A stretch of DNA of 64,000 bases from Eustoma russellianum (Eukaryota; Streptophyta; Magnoliopsida; Gentianales; Gentianaceae). Under the pieces are notes generated by a model, which worked only from the letters and a program-made list of their open reading frames with translations, had not been told where the DNA came from and did no database searches. The first letter of the stretch is position 1, and each line of letters opens with the position of its first letter. The DNA is taken from the NCBI GenBank assembly GCA_036186865.1, contig AP025048.1, forward strand, positions 30,430,852 through 30,494,851. The letters run 5' to 3'. Both the position numbers and the translations under genes were made by a program. Positions 37,943-49,802 of the stretch are shown piece after piece.

Positions 37943-38952
37943 ATAAAAGGGCTGTTGATAATGATATCAAGCGTACATATAGAGAAAGAGACGCATACAT
38001 ATAGTCGACCACCCTTGCTATGCACGCAATCTAAATAAAACAGTAAAGCAAGTAATTGATATGTCGTTTCGCAAAGTAAAGGATTGTTTGATCATAATAT
38101 CAATCACTTATTCTGAAAATTTTAAATGGTAGTTATAATAAGTGGTGTTTGATAATGCTGTAAAGCACCACTTATTAGATAAACACATCTGACATTTCCT
38201 TTACAAAATTTCAGCGTTGAGGATGCCGCTTATTGCTGACGACTGAATTCAGAAAAGCGCATCCTTGCTTACGAAATTTTAGCCAAAGACAAATCGACCC
38301 TTCCTTTACAAAACAGGCGACTTCTTTTTTCTTTTCTTTTCTCCCGTGAAAACACAGATATTTGTCTCTGACTTCTTTCAACATCATCAGAAAAAAAAAA
38401 AGTTATGCATCAACATCTTCATCGATATTTAAGCGTTCAGTCTAGTACCACAAGGATTTATCCAAAAAAAAAAAAAGTTTACTACCACAAGGATTACTTT
38501 TGAATGACATTTAATGAATTTTGGATAGAACTTATATGATATCATGTACGAAATAGGCATTATTAGATGAAATAGTCAATCAAGCTATCATGCTGTGACA
38601 GGCACTTTCGACAGTTTTGATTTCATATTTGGTAGACGATTGATTTGGGTGACCAAATTGCAATCAGATGCAAAAAAAAAAAAAGGACCCCAAAAGGTTA
38701 ATATATTAATTTTTTTACTAGAACGATTATGGAAATATTTTGTGGTTCTCTTGCAAATTGTATCTTTGGTGCTATGAAATTATTAATTATTATAGTGCTT
38801 TAATTAGTCGTTACAACTTTTAACTATTTTTACCGTGACTTTGTCAGCATACTGTAGTATTGACCCTTTTTAGCATAAAGTTTCGCAAGAAAGAGAAAAG
38901 GAAGTAAGAAAAAAAAATCCAAGTTTTCCCCCAAAAAGAAACATCATTTTCA
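37943..38952. other. Right flank of G: duplicated 110-bp segment and non-repetitive AT-rich DNA
   Basis: 37974-38083 repeats 21020-21130. 38137-38176 contains an inverted repeat (arms AATAAGTGGTG and CACCACTTATT, 18-bp loop). Oligo-A runs lie near 38390, 38465 and 38670. There is no coding evidence. This may be the least TE-derived part of the window. Confidence 0.5.
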
Positions 38953-39128
38953 TGTTATGAATACTATGAAATGTGGATGTCCAAGGTATTCTTGAGAACT
39001 TATATCAATACAAATGTGTCTTAGAGAACAACAAAGGGTGTAACCAATTCTATGTATCCTCGTCTCCAAAATCCTATAAATAGGAAACTATGTTGGATAT
39101 ATTATACACACCTTTGAATAAAAGAGAA

Positions 39129-42100
39129 TGTAGAGAAAAAGGGATTTGAGTGATTTTCAAATACATTATTTAAATGTGCACAAAAACGAGCATAAGATAA
39201 AACATGCATGATATAAACAAGCGTGTGCATGATATTGCTCAGTACTTGCCTTATTTAGCTTATATATAATGTTGCCGGACTAACGAGCCATGAAACGTTA
39301 AAGCTTACATCATATGGAAAACATTTGTTGTGTTTATACTATTTTCAGGTGCCACCATTATGGAACTAGACTAGTTCATTAAGTGAAGTAATTAGTTTAT
39401 TAAACTAAGTAGTTCATTAAAGGAAGTCACATTTGGAAAAGGCACAAAGGCAACAAAGCTAAGGAAGGAAAGTTTTCTCCTCCTCCCATCCTTAATTATA
39501 CACGCCTATATACATATGTATTACATATATTTTCAGATTTTTTGAAAAAGGCACATACACATGTATTCCAACGTACTACCGACACGTTATATATTTTACG
39601 TACGTACGTTAACGTCACACCACTATACTTAACTCATATTCATGATTATATTCAGGTCTTATATCATATGATATAAGATATGGTGATGACAAATTAAATA
39701 CGACACGATAAAAGGTTCTAAACCAAAATTGTCGTATCGGACGAATACCGAAACTTCGCCAACGTGTCACGTACTTGCCATAAATAAATGGCCAGCCCCT
39801 ATACTTCAAAAATGGATGAAAATTTCGTGCACATGACAGAAAATTCAGCCAAAAATACTTTCCATGTTGGCACACACAAATCACCCCACATTAAGGCCAA
39901 AATGTGAAGATTCCAAGTTTAATTTTGTCACATGTTAATGGTACCACTTTAGACCAGCCAAGTGCTGAGATTTAAAGTATATATTATATATATTATGTAT
40001 AACATAATATATATAGCATGTGCAAAAGTTGGAATTTAAATTAGAGAAAAATCGGGAAATCGATAAATATCGAAAATTCGGTTTTCTACGCACACAACAC
40101 ATGGAACGTTTTTGGTGCATTATGTGACACGTATCTAGACACTTTTTACATATGATATACATCTTAAAGTGTTCTAGAAAATTATATTAAGGTCTGATTG
40201 GAATATAACATGTGTGTATTATTAAATGTGCATTATTTTACAATGTTAGCAAAAATAGATTTCAGCACATACACATACTCTATGAAACGCCACCTACAGC
40301 TGAGATGGAGCTTATTTGGAGCCTTGTTGGCATATTGATTGGTCAAGAATCAATCATACAATGTTGATGACATAAAGGAAGGAGCTACAAAAGGTAACAT
40401 TTCAAACAATGTCACATTTGTAGCACATGCTGAAAATTTCAGCATGTGTGAATTAACATGGGCGATTTTCTCATGTTTAATGAGCTACATTTTTTGTCTT
40501 GAATCATGAGGATTAATTGAGGATATTATGGAAATGATTTGAATATTATGTAATTTAATAAAGTGTGATATTCTACATATCACACATGCTGAAATTTTTC
40601 AGCATGTGTGAAGACATGGTGTGGCCGAATTCTTGAGTATAATTGTGTCCATATTCATTTCTCATGTGATAGGAACAATTACCATAAGTTGGTGATTTAT
40701 TTTTTAAAGAAAAATCAAATCAAATTCGGCATTATTTTGAATAAAATTGGATGATGCACATGCTGAAAATTCAGCATGGCAATGAGACATAATGGCCGAA
40801 TTTTATCCTAGTTGGGAAGGATTTGATGTCTTGCAATTTATGTGATATATCTTATGATTTATGGAAGTAATTTTGTGATGATTTTGGCACATGTTTAAGT
40901 GTAATTCTCAGATTTTTTTTCCAAGTCATCAATGATGACAACATTCATCCAATAAGAAGGTGTCAAGTAAGCAAAGCTTAAATGATCATCCAATAAGAAG
41001 ATGCCAAGTAAGCAAGGCCTTGTCACAATGATGTCTTACATCCTCCCAAGGACTTAGAAGATAATTTTCAAGAGGGGGAGGTACACCAAGGGGGACGGCC
41101 TGCACTCATTAAAAGGAAAGAGAAGAGAGCAAACAAAATAAGGTCAAGCATTGCAAATCAAAGTGATCAAAAAGCCTAGCTCTTCTTCTTCTACATTTTC
41201 TTTCTTTCTCTCTTCTTGTAAGCCTATTGTATTCATATCTTTCAATCTTGAATAGGCTTGACATAGACCACCACTCAATATATATCTTTGTAAAAGGTTG
41301 ATCAAGGTGTGATCAATCTTCATTCTTGCTAGGTGGTGGTGTTCGTGCGAATTGTATTGAACATACAAGATTTGTAAAGGGTTGGAGTTGGTGTGTAACT
41401 CCATCAACCCTGTGGTAAGGTGTTTTTGAGTTGTGTGATTAGTGTGAACCAAGGAAGGTGTTCCTTGAAGACTGGAGTAGGTTGTTGATAACCGAACCAG
41501 TATAAAATTCTTAGTGTCATTTACTTTCGGCACTGATTTTCTGTTTCAGCACTGTTTATTGTTTTTAATCACGTTCGTAAAATAGTAAACGAATTTCAAA
41601 AATCACGAAACTTTCAGAAAATATAACCACACGTTCTAGGGTTCTTTTGGCGCAAGTTTCAACCCTTTTGGACAAGTATAAGTCTTTCAAACGTCCAAAG
41701 TTCTAAGACTAGTGCAGTCTGATTTTCAGGCTTGCAAAGGTTGAGACTTTGATCGTATTTGACTAACTTCCCAAAAGAATTTTTCAAAACTCTTTCAACC
41801 CATTTAAATATAACGTATAAGGGGTTAGTGGTTAAATTTTCAGAGCGGAGTTGTGTACAAATTGGAATTAATTTTTCAAATCAGTGTATCGGTTCTGGCA
41901 GATTTGCGCAATCTGACTACCAACGATTTTTCAAGGGGTTAGAGGTTGAATTTTAATTTGAAATTTTTAGGAGATACTCATAACATCTGAGTATAAGTTT
42001 TCACCAAATTTCAGAATTTATGAAGACCTGAAACCTAGTTTTCAAAACGTTTTAAAACTGGTCCTGAAAACAGAATCTGTTTTCAGAAGTTGAATTGTTC

Positions 42101-42185
42101 AAGTTTAAAGAAATTTTAAAAACCACATTTTCTGTACCCACTATTCAACCCCTCCCCTTTCTAGTGGTGCCTTGCAGATCCTACA
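39129..42185 (+). mobile_element. 5' LTR of element B
   Basis: It starts TGTAGAGAAAAAGGG and ends GGTGCCTTGCAGATCCTACA. Three palindromes lie at 40424-40448, 40581-40610 and 40759-40778. Leader hairpins lie at 41294-41320 (loop AGGTG), 41379-41410 (loop GGTGTGT) and 41450-41467 (loop GGTG). The distal strand at 41510-41515 is CTTAGT, one base off pairing. Confidence 0.92.
40424..40778. promoter_or_regulatory. Three spaced palindromes in B 5' LTR
   Basis: Arms and centres: 40424-40448 (CACATGCTGAAA / TTTCAGCATGTG around one A), 40581-40610 (14-bp arms, TT centre), 40759-40778 (9-bp arms CATGCTGAA / TTCAGCATG). Centre spacings are about 160 and 173 bp. Each is followed within ~25 bp by a GGC(C/G)GA-type motif. 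They recur at 45686-45709, 45843-45872 and 46021-46040 in the 3' LTR. Confidence 0.85.
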
Positions 42186-42239
42186 ATTGGTATCAGAGAG
42201 CAGGAACACTCACTTCAAAGAATATAACGATTCCGTGAG

Positions 42240-44130
42240 ATGGCAACCACAACCGTGCAAGAAGGAATGTCAACTGTAAGGTCTCCTCTTTTTGACGGTG
42301 AGTCTTTTATTCAATGGAAATTAAGAATGAAACTTTTTCTTATGGCTACTGATATTGATCTATGGTCCATTATAGAAGACGGTCCATTTGTTCCCACTAA
42401 GATGTCAATTATTGATGGTGTCACACTAGAGGTTACAAAAACGAAACAAGAATACACTAGTGATGACAAAAAGAAGTTGAGTATGAATGCTAAAGCCATG
42501 CAACTACTATTAAACGGCCTAAGTAAAAGTGAGGCTAGTTACGTGTCAAATTGTTCTAGTGCTCAAGAGATGTGGCATATTCTTGAAATGAAACATGAAG
42601 GGACTAGCCAAGTAAAGGAGTCAAAAATCAATATGCTTATGTCCACACTTGAGTCCTTTAAATTATTGCCAAATGAGTCTATTGTTGAGATGGATTTACG
42701 CTTGACTAACATTTACAATTCTCTTGAGTCTCTTGGCAAAGCCTTCACTATGCAGGAAAAGGTACAAAAGGTTTTGCGAAGCCTTCCATCCGAGTGGGAC
42801 CCTAAAGTAACGGCCATAGAAGAAAGCAAAGAGACCAAATCAATTAAAATGGAAGAACTAATCGGATCACTTAAGGTATATGAAAACAAACTTGCTTTAA
42901 GACATTCTGAGTCCATTTCTAATAATGATAGGGCTATAGCTTTTAAATCAAATGAATACGTCGTAGATGATAATGACACAGATTCCGATGATGAGGACTT
43001 AATCACAATGGCTAAAAGATTAAGAAAAATATTGAGAAAATCGATTAAACATAAGTCTACCTCATCTAAGGATCATAAAAATAAAAATAAGGAAATAAAG
43101 TGCTATGAATGCGGCAAACTTGGACATCTATCATATGACTGCCCTAATAAAGAAAAACAAACAAATAAATACCCTGACAAGGATTAGAACAAGAATAGAC
43201 TCGTCTCAGAACCTAAGCAAAGGAGAAGAGCATTCAAAGCCTCCACTTGGAGTGACACATCCGACTCTGAGACTGATGATACGGAAGAACACAAGGCACA
43301 AGTATGCTTTACATCTAAAGCATCAAATGAGGTATCTTCCGACTCTGATTCCGATTCTAAATGTTCATATGATGATTTATTTAGTCAATATTTAGAATTG
43401 CATAAGTTTTCAAAGACTCTTGCAAAAGAAAAGAAGCGATTAATTGAAGACAAGAAATTGTTAGAATCTTCTAACAAAGATCTTGTGTCTCAATTAAACG
43501 ATTCAAAAGAAGAGTCGTCATGCATTATAAATTCATTAAAATCTGAAATTTCATCATTGACATCCGAGAACGTTGAATTGAAATCCGAGATTTCAAAATT
43601 AAAATCAAGGAATGCCGATGTAGAGAAAAAGGTGAAACAGTTTGATACGGGATCCAACATGCTGCATCGCATTATATTATCACAAAAGCATGACAGTGAC
43701 AAAACGGGTTTGGGATACGTTGATACTAATGAAGTATCAACCAAACCAACTAAGTTTGTGGTGTCTAAGAAAGTAGACACTCCAAAGCCCCAAGTGGCGT
43801 CCAAGATGACGCAAAAACCGTCACTTCCCTTATCACGTCCCACTACATCTTCATATCACATGAAATACAACTTTGTACCATATAGACATGAAAAGAAAAG
43901 AGTATTGCATACACGACATTCATTCCATCCACGCACTACGCATACAAACACAAGGACATATCAAAAACGTCCTACATATAATGCGTATAAAGGAGTTCTT
44001 GGCCAAAGGCAAGATAAAGTTGCACCTAAAGTATATTATGTTGCGTTCTCATCATTTTTTTCACCTTTTTGGAAGACCTAGAAAGGTCACCCAAATGTGG
44101 GTACCAAAAGGGACATTTTCAAAGGGTTGA
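42240..44130 (+). pseudogene. Copia gag of element B, one stop and one frameshift
   Basis: This is the best-preserved gag of the set. It starts at ATG 42240 (MATTTVQEGMSTVRSPLFDG). The UBN2-type copia Gag core spans roughly residues 20-230 (FIQWKLRMKLFLMATDIDLW, KVQKVLRSLPSEWDPKVTAI). An acidic patch DNDTDSDDEDL is followed by a lysine-rich stretch and the CCHC knuckle CYECGKLGHLSYDC at residues 288-301. A TAG at 43185-43187 replaces the Arg codon seen in element A. The frame then continues through a long coiled coil (SLKSEISSLTSENVELKSEI) to a basic Tyr/His-rich tail. A one-base insertion near 44072 shifts the end out of the WVPKGTFSKG terminus. With only two lesions, an active sibling is plausible. 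Confidence 0.92.
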
Positions 44131-44213
44131 ATAAATAACCCTTACCAACGCACGTATATGAAATGCATGATTTTTTTTCTTTACAGGCATCTTTTGATTT
44201 GCTTTCCGAAATA

Positions 44214-44397
44214 AAGGGGGAGAGAAAGCATGATTTAAGGGGGAGAGAGATACTGATTGCATAAATCAAGGGGGAGCGGACTCGAAATTTAAATTTCGAA
44301 TTTTGAATTTATGCATAATTGAAGGGGGAGCGCTAGGATTTAAATCATGTGCATAAGTTATTTTGAAAATCATCAAAAGGGGGAGACTGTAGAGAAA
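44214..44397 (+). other. Five reiterated polypurine motifs, last one the PPT
   Basis: AAGGGGGAG-type motifs lie near 44214, 44236, 44268, 44321 and 44385. Only the last is adjacent to the LTR. A 16-bp palindrome CGAAATTTAAATTTCG lies at 44283-44298. Confidence 0.8.
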
Positions 44398-47129
44398 AAG
44401 GGGTTTGAGTGATTTTCACATACATGATTTAAATGTGCACAAAAACGAGCATAAGATAAAACGTGCATGATATAAACAAACGTGTGCATGATATTGCTCA
44501 GTACTTGCCTTATTTAGCTTATATATAATGTTGCCGGACTAACGAGCCATGAAACGTTAAAGCTTACATCATATGGCAAACATTTGTTGTGTTTATACTA
44601 TTTTCAGGTGCCACCATTAACGAACTAAACTAGTTCATTATGTGAAGTACTTAGTTTAATAAACTAAGTAGTTCATTGAAGGAAGCTACATTTGGAAAAG
44701 GCACAAAGGCAACAAGGCTAAGGAAGGAAAGTCTTCTCCTCCTCCCCATCCTTTAATGCACACGCATATACACATATATATCACATATATTTTCAGATTT
44801 TTTAAATAAAGGCACATACACATGTATTCCAACGTACTACCGACACGTTATATATTTTACGTACGTACGTTAACGTCAAACCACTATACTTAACTCATAT
44901 TTATGAGTATATTCAGGCCTTATATCATATGATATAAGATATGGTGATGACAAATTAAATACGACACGATAAAAGGTTCTAAACCGAAATTTGTCGTATC
45001 GGGCGAATACCGAAACTTCGCCAACGTGTCACGTACTTGCCATAAATAAATGGCCAGCCCCTATACTTCAAAAATGGATGAAAATTTCGTGTACATGACA
45101 GAAAATTCAGCCAAAAATACTTTCCATGTTGGCACACACAAATCACCCCACATTAAGGCCAAAATGTGAAGATTCCAAGTTTAATTTTGTCACATGTTAA
45201 TGGTACCACTTTAGACCAGCCAAGTGCTGAGATTTAAAGTATATATTATATATATTATGTATAACATAATATATATAGCATGTGCAAAAGTTGGAATTTA
45301 AATTAGAGAAAAATCGGGTAATCGATAAATATCGAAAATTCGGTTTTCTACGCACACAACACATGGAACATTTTTGGTGCATTATGTGACACGTATCTAG
45401 ACACTTTTTACATATGATATACATCTTAAAGTGTTCTAGAAAATTATATTAAGGGCTGATTGGAATATAACATGTGTGTATTATTAAATGTGCATTATTT
45501 TACAATGTTAGCAAAAATAAATTTCAGCACATACACATACTCTATGAAACGCCACCTACAGCTGAGATGGAGCTTATTTGGAGCCTTGTTGGCATATTGA
45601 TTGGTCAAGAATCAATCATAAAATGTTGATGACATAAAGGAAGGAGCTACAAAAGGTAACATTTCAAACAATGTCACATTTGTAGCACATGCTGAAAATT
45701 TCAGCATGTATGAATTAACATGGGTGATTTTCTCATGTTTAATGAGCTACATTTTTTGTCTTGAATCATGAGGATTAATTGAGGATGTTATGGAAATGAT
45801 TTGAATATTATGTAATTTAATAAAGTGTGATATTCTACATATCACACATGCTGAAATTTTTCAGCATGTGTGAAGACATGGTGTGGCCGAATTCTTGAGT
45901 ATAATTGTGTCCATATTCATTTCTCATGTGATAGGAACAATTACCATAAGTTGGTGATTTATTTTTTAAAGAAAAATCAAATCAAATTTGGCATTATTTT
46001 GAATAAAATTGGATGATGCACATGCTGAAAATTCAGCATGGCAATGAGACATAATAGCCGAATTTTATCCTAGTTGGGAAGGATTTGATGTCTTGCAATT
46101 TATGTGATATATCTTATGATTTATGGAAGTAATTGTGTGATGATTTTGGCACATGTTTAAGTGTAATTCTCAGATTTTTTTCAAGTCATCAATGATGACA
46201 ACATTCATCCAATAAGAAGGTGCCAAGTAAGCAAAGCTTAAATGATCATCCAATAAGAAGATGCCAAGTAAGCAAGGCCTTGTCACAATGATGTCTTACA
46301 TCCTCCCAAGGACTTAGAAGATAATTTTCAAGAGGGGGAGGTACCCCAAGGGGGACGGCCTGCACTCATTAAAAGGAAAGAGAAGAGAGCAAACAAAATA
46401 AGGTCAAGCATTGCAAATCAAAGTGATCAAAAAGCCTAGCTCTTCTTCTTCTACATTTTCTTTCTTTCTCTCTTCTTGTAAGCCTATTGTATTCATATCT
46501 TTCAATCTTGAATAGGCTTGACATAGACCACCACTCAATATATATCTTTGTAAAAGGTTGATCAAGGTGTGATCAATCTTCATTCTTGCTAGGTGGTGGT
46601 GTTCGTGCGAATTGTATTGAACATACAAGGTTTGTAAAGGGTTGGAGTTGGTGTGTAACTCCATCAACCCTGTGGTAAGGTGTTTTTGAGTTGTGTGATT
46701 AGTGTGAACCAAGGAAGGTGTTTCTTGAAGACTGGAGTAGGTTGTTGATAACCGAACCAGTATAAAATTCTTGGTGTCATTTACTTTCAGCACTGATTTT
46801 CTGTTTCAGCACTGTTTACTGTTTTTAATCACGTTCGTAAAAATAGTAAACGAATTTCAAAAATCACGAAACTTTCAAAAAATATAACCACACGTTCTAG
46901 GGTTCTTTTGGCGCAAGTTTCAACCCTTTTGGACAAGTATAAGTCTTTCAAACGTCCAAAGTCCTGAGACTAGTGCAGTCTGATTTTCAGGCTTGCAAAG
47001 GTTGAGACTTTGATCGTATTTGATGCAAGGCACCACTAGAAAGGGGGGTTGAATAGTGGGTAGGAAAATGTAGTTTTTAAAATTTCTTTAAACTTGAATT
47101 GCTTCTAGTGGTGCCTTGCAGATCCTACA
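44398..47129 (+). mobile_element. 3' LTR of element B with terminal foldback
   Basis: It matches the 5' LTR up to about 47023 (TCGTATTTGA). It then has an inverted copy of the LTR's last ~75 bp (47024-47098) followed by the LTR's last ~27 bp in normal orientation (47103-47129). About 400 bp of U5 is missing. The arms 47024-47041 and 47103-47120 are perfectly complementary over 18 bp. Confidence 0.9.
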
Positions 47130-47409
47130 GAGAATACATTCGTATTCTCTATTTCTTGTCTTCTCTTGTCTTCAATATTTTCTATGTTGCATTACTTGAA
47201 TTTATAATATGTTATCAGCATGACTGTTCTGATAAACAAATAAAAAAACAAGAAAAGTATTAGAGATACAAGAGAAAGAAGGAGAACAATATTGAATTTT
47301 TGGAGGTGTTGACAATTCTGGGCGAGGTCCGGAAAAATTGCATTTTCGAAGTCGCTGACATTGGATCATCACCAAATTTTGACAGATTGTTCCTAGTACA
47401 TAGATATTC

Positions 47410-48390
47410 ATGGCAAACATCACAAACCTGGAATTCGCTGTCCTTGACATTTCTAGAAGAAATTATATGGCATGGGTCCTTGATGCCGAGATTAATTTGA
47501 TGGCTAGGAACCTTAGGCATACTATCAAGGACAAAGTTAAGTCAAGTGAACAAGATAAAGCAAAGGTCATGATATTCATTCGCCATCACCTCTACGACGG
47601 GCTGAAAACCGAGTATCTTGGAGCGAAAGATCCATATGCGTATGGAAACATTTGGAGAAAAGATATGATCATCAGAAAAGTGTGATCCTCTCAAAGGCTC
47701 GATATGATTGGTTGCACCTGAGGTTGCAAGATTATAAGATAGTAAATGAGTATAACTCTGTGATGTTCTCTATAGTCTCACAGTTAAGATTGTGTGGAGG
47801 CAATCTTACTGATGTTGATATGTTAGAAAAAACATTCACCACTTTCCATGCATCTAACATGCTCCTGTAGAAGCAATATAAGGAAAGAAAGTTTGAAAAG
47901 TATTCTCAGTTGATTTCATGTCTATTAGTTGCTGAACAGAACAATGAACTTTTGATGAAAAACCACAATTCTCACTGAAGCGAATATAAGTCATTATAAT
48001 AATCGACGTGGTCGCGGTCGTGGCAGAGGTCGCGCTGTGGTAGAAATTTTGCACCATACCACCTGAAGTGGGAAGACAAGGAAAAGCCACAAGAAAATAC
48101 AAAGGCCATGAAAAATGGTGCACCAGCTAAGAACCACGAAGAGACTTGTTATCCAAAGGCATTGTCTCATACTTTCCGCACCCCAAAGCATTTGGTTGAA
48201 CTTTATCAAGCATCCGAAAAGGATAAAAGCAAGAGGAAAACAAGTTCATTTTCCAGACTTCGGTAACATAGCAGATGATGATCAAATGAATTCAATGGAT
48301 TTTACTCATTTGGATATTAAGGATTTCCTTACAGAGCCAAACATGGATGGCAATAGGATCCAGTTTGTGAATAAGAATAATCAAGAATGA
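47410..48390 (+). pseudogene. Copia gag remnant (element C)
   Basis: It starts MANITNLEFAVLDISRRNYM and continues HTIKDKVKSSEQDKAKVMIF. A frameshift near 47650-47680 moves the frame to KRYDHQKSVILSKARYDWLH and DMLEKTFTTFHASNMLL. After a stop, YSQLISCLLVAEQNNELLMK and an Arg/Gly-rich tract (NRRGRGRGRGR, about 48000) are readable. The zinc knuckle region survives only as CYPKALSHTFRTPKHLVELY, missing its second Cys and its His. 48391-48718 has no readable domain. Confidence 0.85.
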
Positions 48391-48718
48391 TTGAAAAAAT
48401 TGTTTCGATGAATTTCATGTTTTATAAGAATTGCTATAAATAAGTTTTGTTTTTGTTTATTATGTGATAGCATGCACGTTTGTTAAAATTTGCATTGCTA
48501 TATTTTCTTAAATAAAATTGTTTAGAATTTATTTGTCCATTTTCCATGCATAACTCCAATTCACGTTTACAACATAACTAGAAAAACAAATTTTAGAAAT
48601 TCTAATTGCCGTGTGAAAAGTTTTCAAAAAGAAATATAAATCACTATTTTTGACTTGATCATTTCGAATTAAATTTAATAATGAAAATTGTATATGTTAT
48701 GCTAGACATTTACTCAAG

Positions 48719-48985
48719 ATGAATGGTGATGATATATGTCTGATTGATGGTGGAACGACATACTCAATTCTTCGTGATCAAAAATATTTTTCGACGTTAC
48801 AATTGACAAGAACAAATGTTAGTACAATTTCTGGTACTACAACATTGATTGAGGATTCCAGAAGAGCAGCGATTATATTGTCGGGTGGTACACATATCTT
48901 GGTTACTACAACATTATTTTCTACCAAGTCAAAAAAGAAACCTATTGAGTTTCAAGGATATACATCTCAATGGTTTTCATATTGA
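48719..48985 (+). pseudogene. Copia protease fragment (element C)
   Basis: It contains CLIDGGTTYSILRDQKYFS and NVSTISGTTTLIEDSRRA. In this copia family the protease motif region precedes TxxxILRD; here the catalytic triplet reads DGG. A frameshift near 48900-48950 moves the continuation to the frame beginning LLSFKDIHLNGFHIDTMN. Confidence 0.75.
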
Positions 48986-49802
48986 TACCATGAATGAGGG
49001 GAATATGGAATTTTTATGTATTACATACAGTGATTCATGCCAGAAGCTTGTTAAAGAAAAATTCCCAATTTTCTTATCTGAATTGTATTATACGACTATA
49101 CATCTAGTAGAGTATAAATTTGTGATGAACCAGAAGTTCAATGATCCAAAACTATTTATGCTATGGCATAATCGACTTGGTCAACCGGGTTCAATAATGA
49201 TGCGTAGAATTATACAAAACTCACATGGGCACCCTTTAAATAACCAGCAGATTCTTTTACCTAATGATTGTGTGTGTGTGTGTCGCTTGTGCACAAGGGA
49301 AACTAATCAAGCGACATCACCGATGAAGGTTCATATTGACTCCCCCATATTTTTGCAACGAATGCAAGGGGATATTTGTGGACCTATTGATTCTCCTTGT
49401 GGGTCATTTCGTTGTTTCATGGTCCTGGATGCCTCCTTGAGATAGTCGCATGTGAGTTTCCTCTCGACGAGAAAAATAGCTTTTTCCAAGCTTTTGCTGA
49501 GATTATACGCTTAAGAGCACAATTTAAATTTATTCGTCTTGATAACGCCGGTGAATTTACTTCACAAGCTTTTAATGATTATTGCATGTCAATTGGGATT
49601 GACGTTAAGCATTCAGTGGCATATGTTCACAGTCAAAATGGTGTGGCAGAGACATTTATCAAACATTTACAACTGATTGCTCGACATATGATTTTGACAT
49701 CACATTAACCCACATCGGCTTGTGGACATGCAATTCTGCATGCATCCGTATTAGTCTGGCTTAGACCCAGTCTCTTTCAATCATACTCGCCATTGCAGAT
49801 GG
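48930..49802 (+). pseudogene. Copia GAG-pre-integrase and integrase, part 1 (element C)
   Basis: The pre-integrase zinc region reads LFMLWHNRLGQPGSIMMRRI and, further on, CVCRLCTRETNQAT (HHCC-type). The integrase core starts QRMQGDICGPIDSPCGSFRC, with the first catalytic Asp in GDICGP. A frameshift near 49430 moves the frame to IRLDNAGEFTSQAFNDYCMS (second Asp) and VHSQNGVAETFIKHLQLIAR (Glu). A stop follows at 49706-49708, then CGHAILHASVLVWLRPSLFQ up to the solo LTR insertion point at 49802. Confidence 0.85.

Larger units (their letters stand above)
39129..47129 (+). mobile_element. Gag-only copia element B, 8001 bp
   Basis: The exact target duplication is GAGAA (39124-39128 and 47130-47134). 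The 5' LTR 39129-42185 is 3057 bp and the 3' LTR 44398-47129 is 2732 bp. The PBS is TGGTATCAGAG (42188-42198) and the PPT is AAAAGGGGGAGAC (44385-44397). The 2.2-kb internal region holds one gag with no pol. The two LTRs are very similar, suggesting recent insertion. The shorter 3' LTR has a terminal deletion and foldback. Confidence 0.92.
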
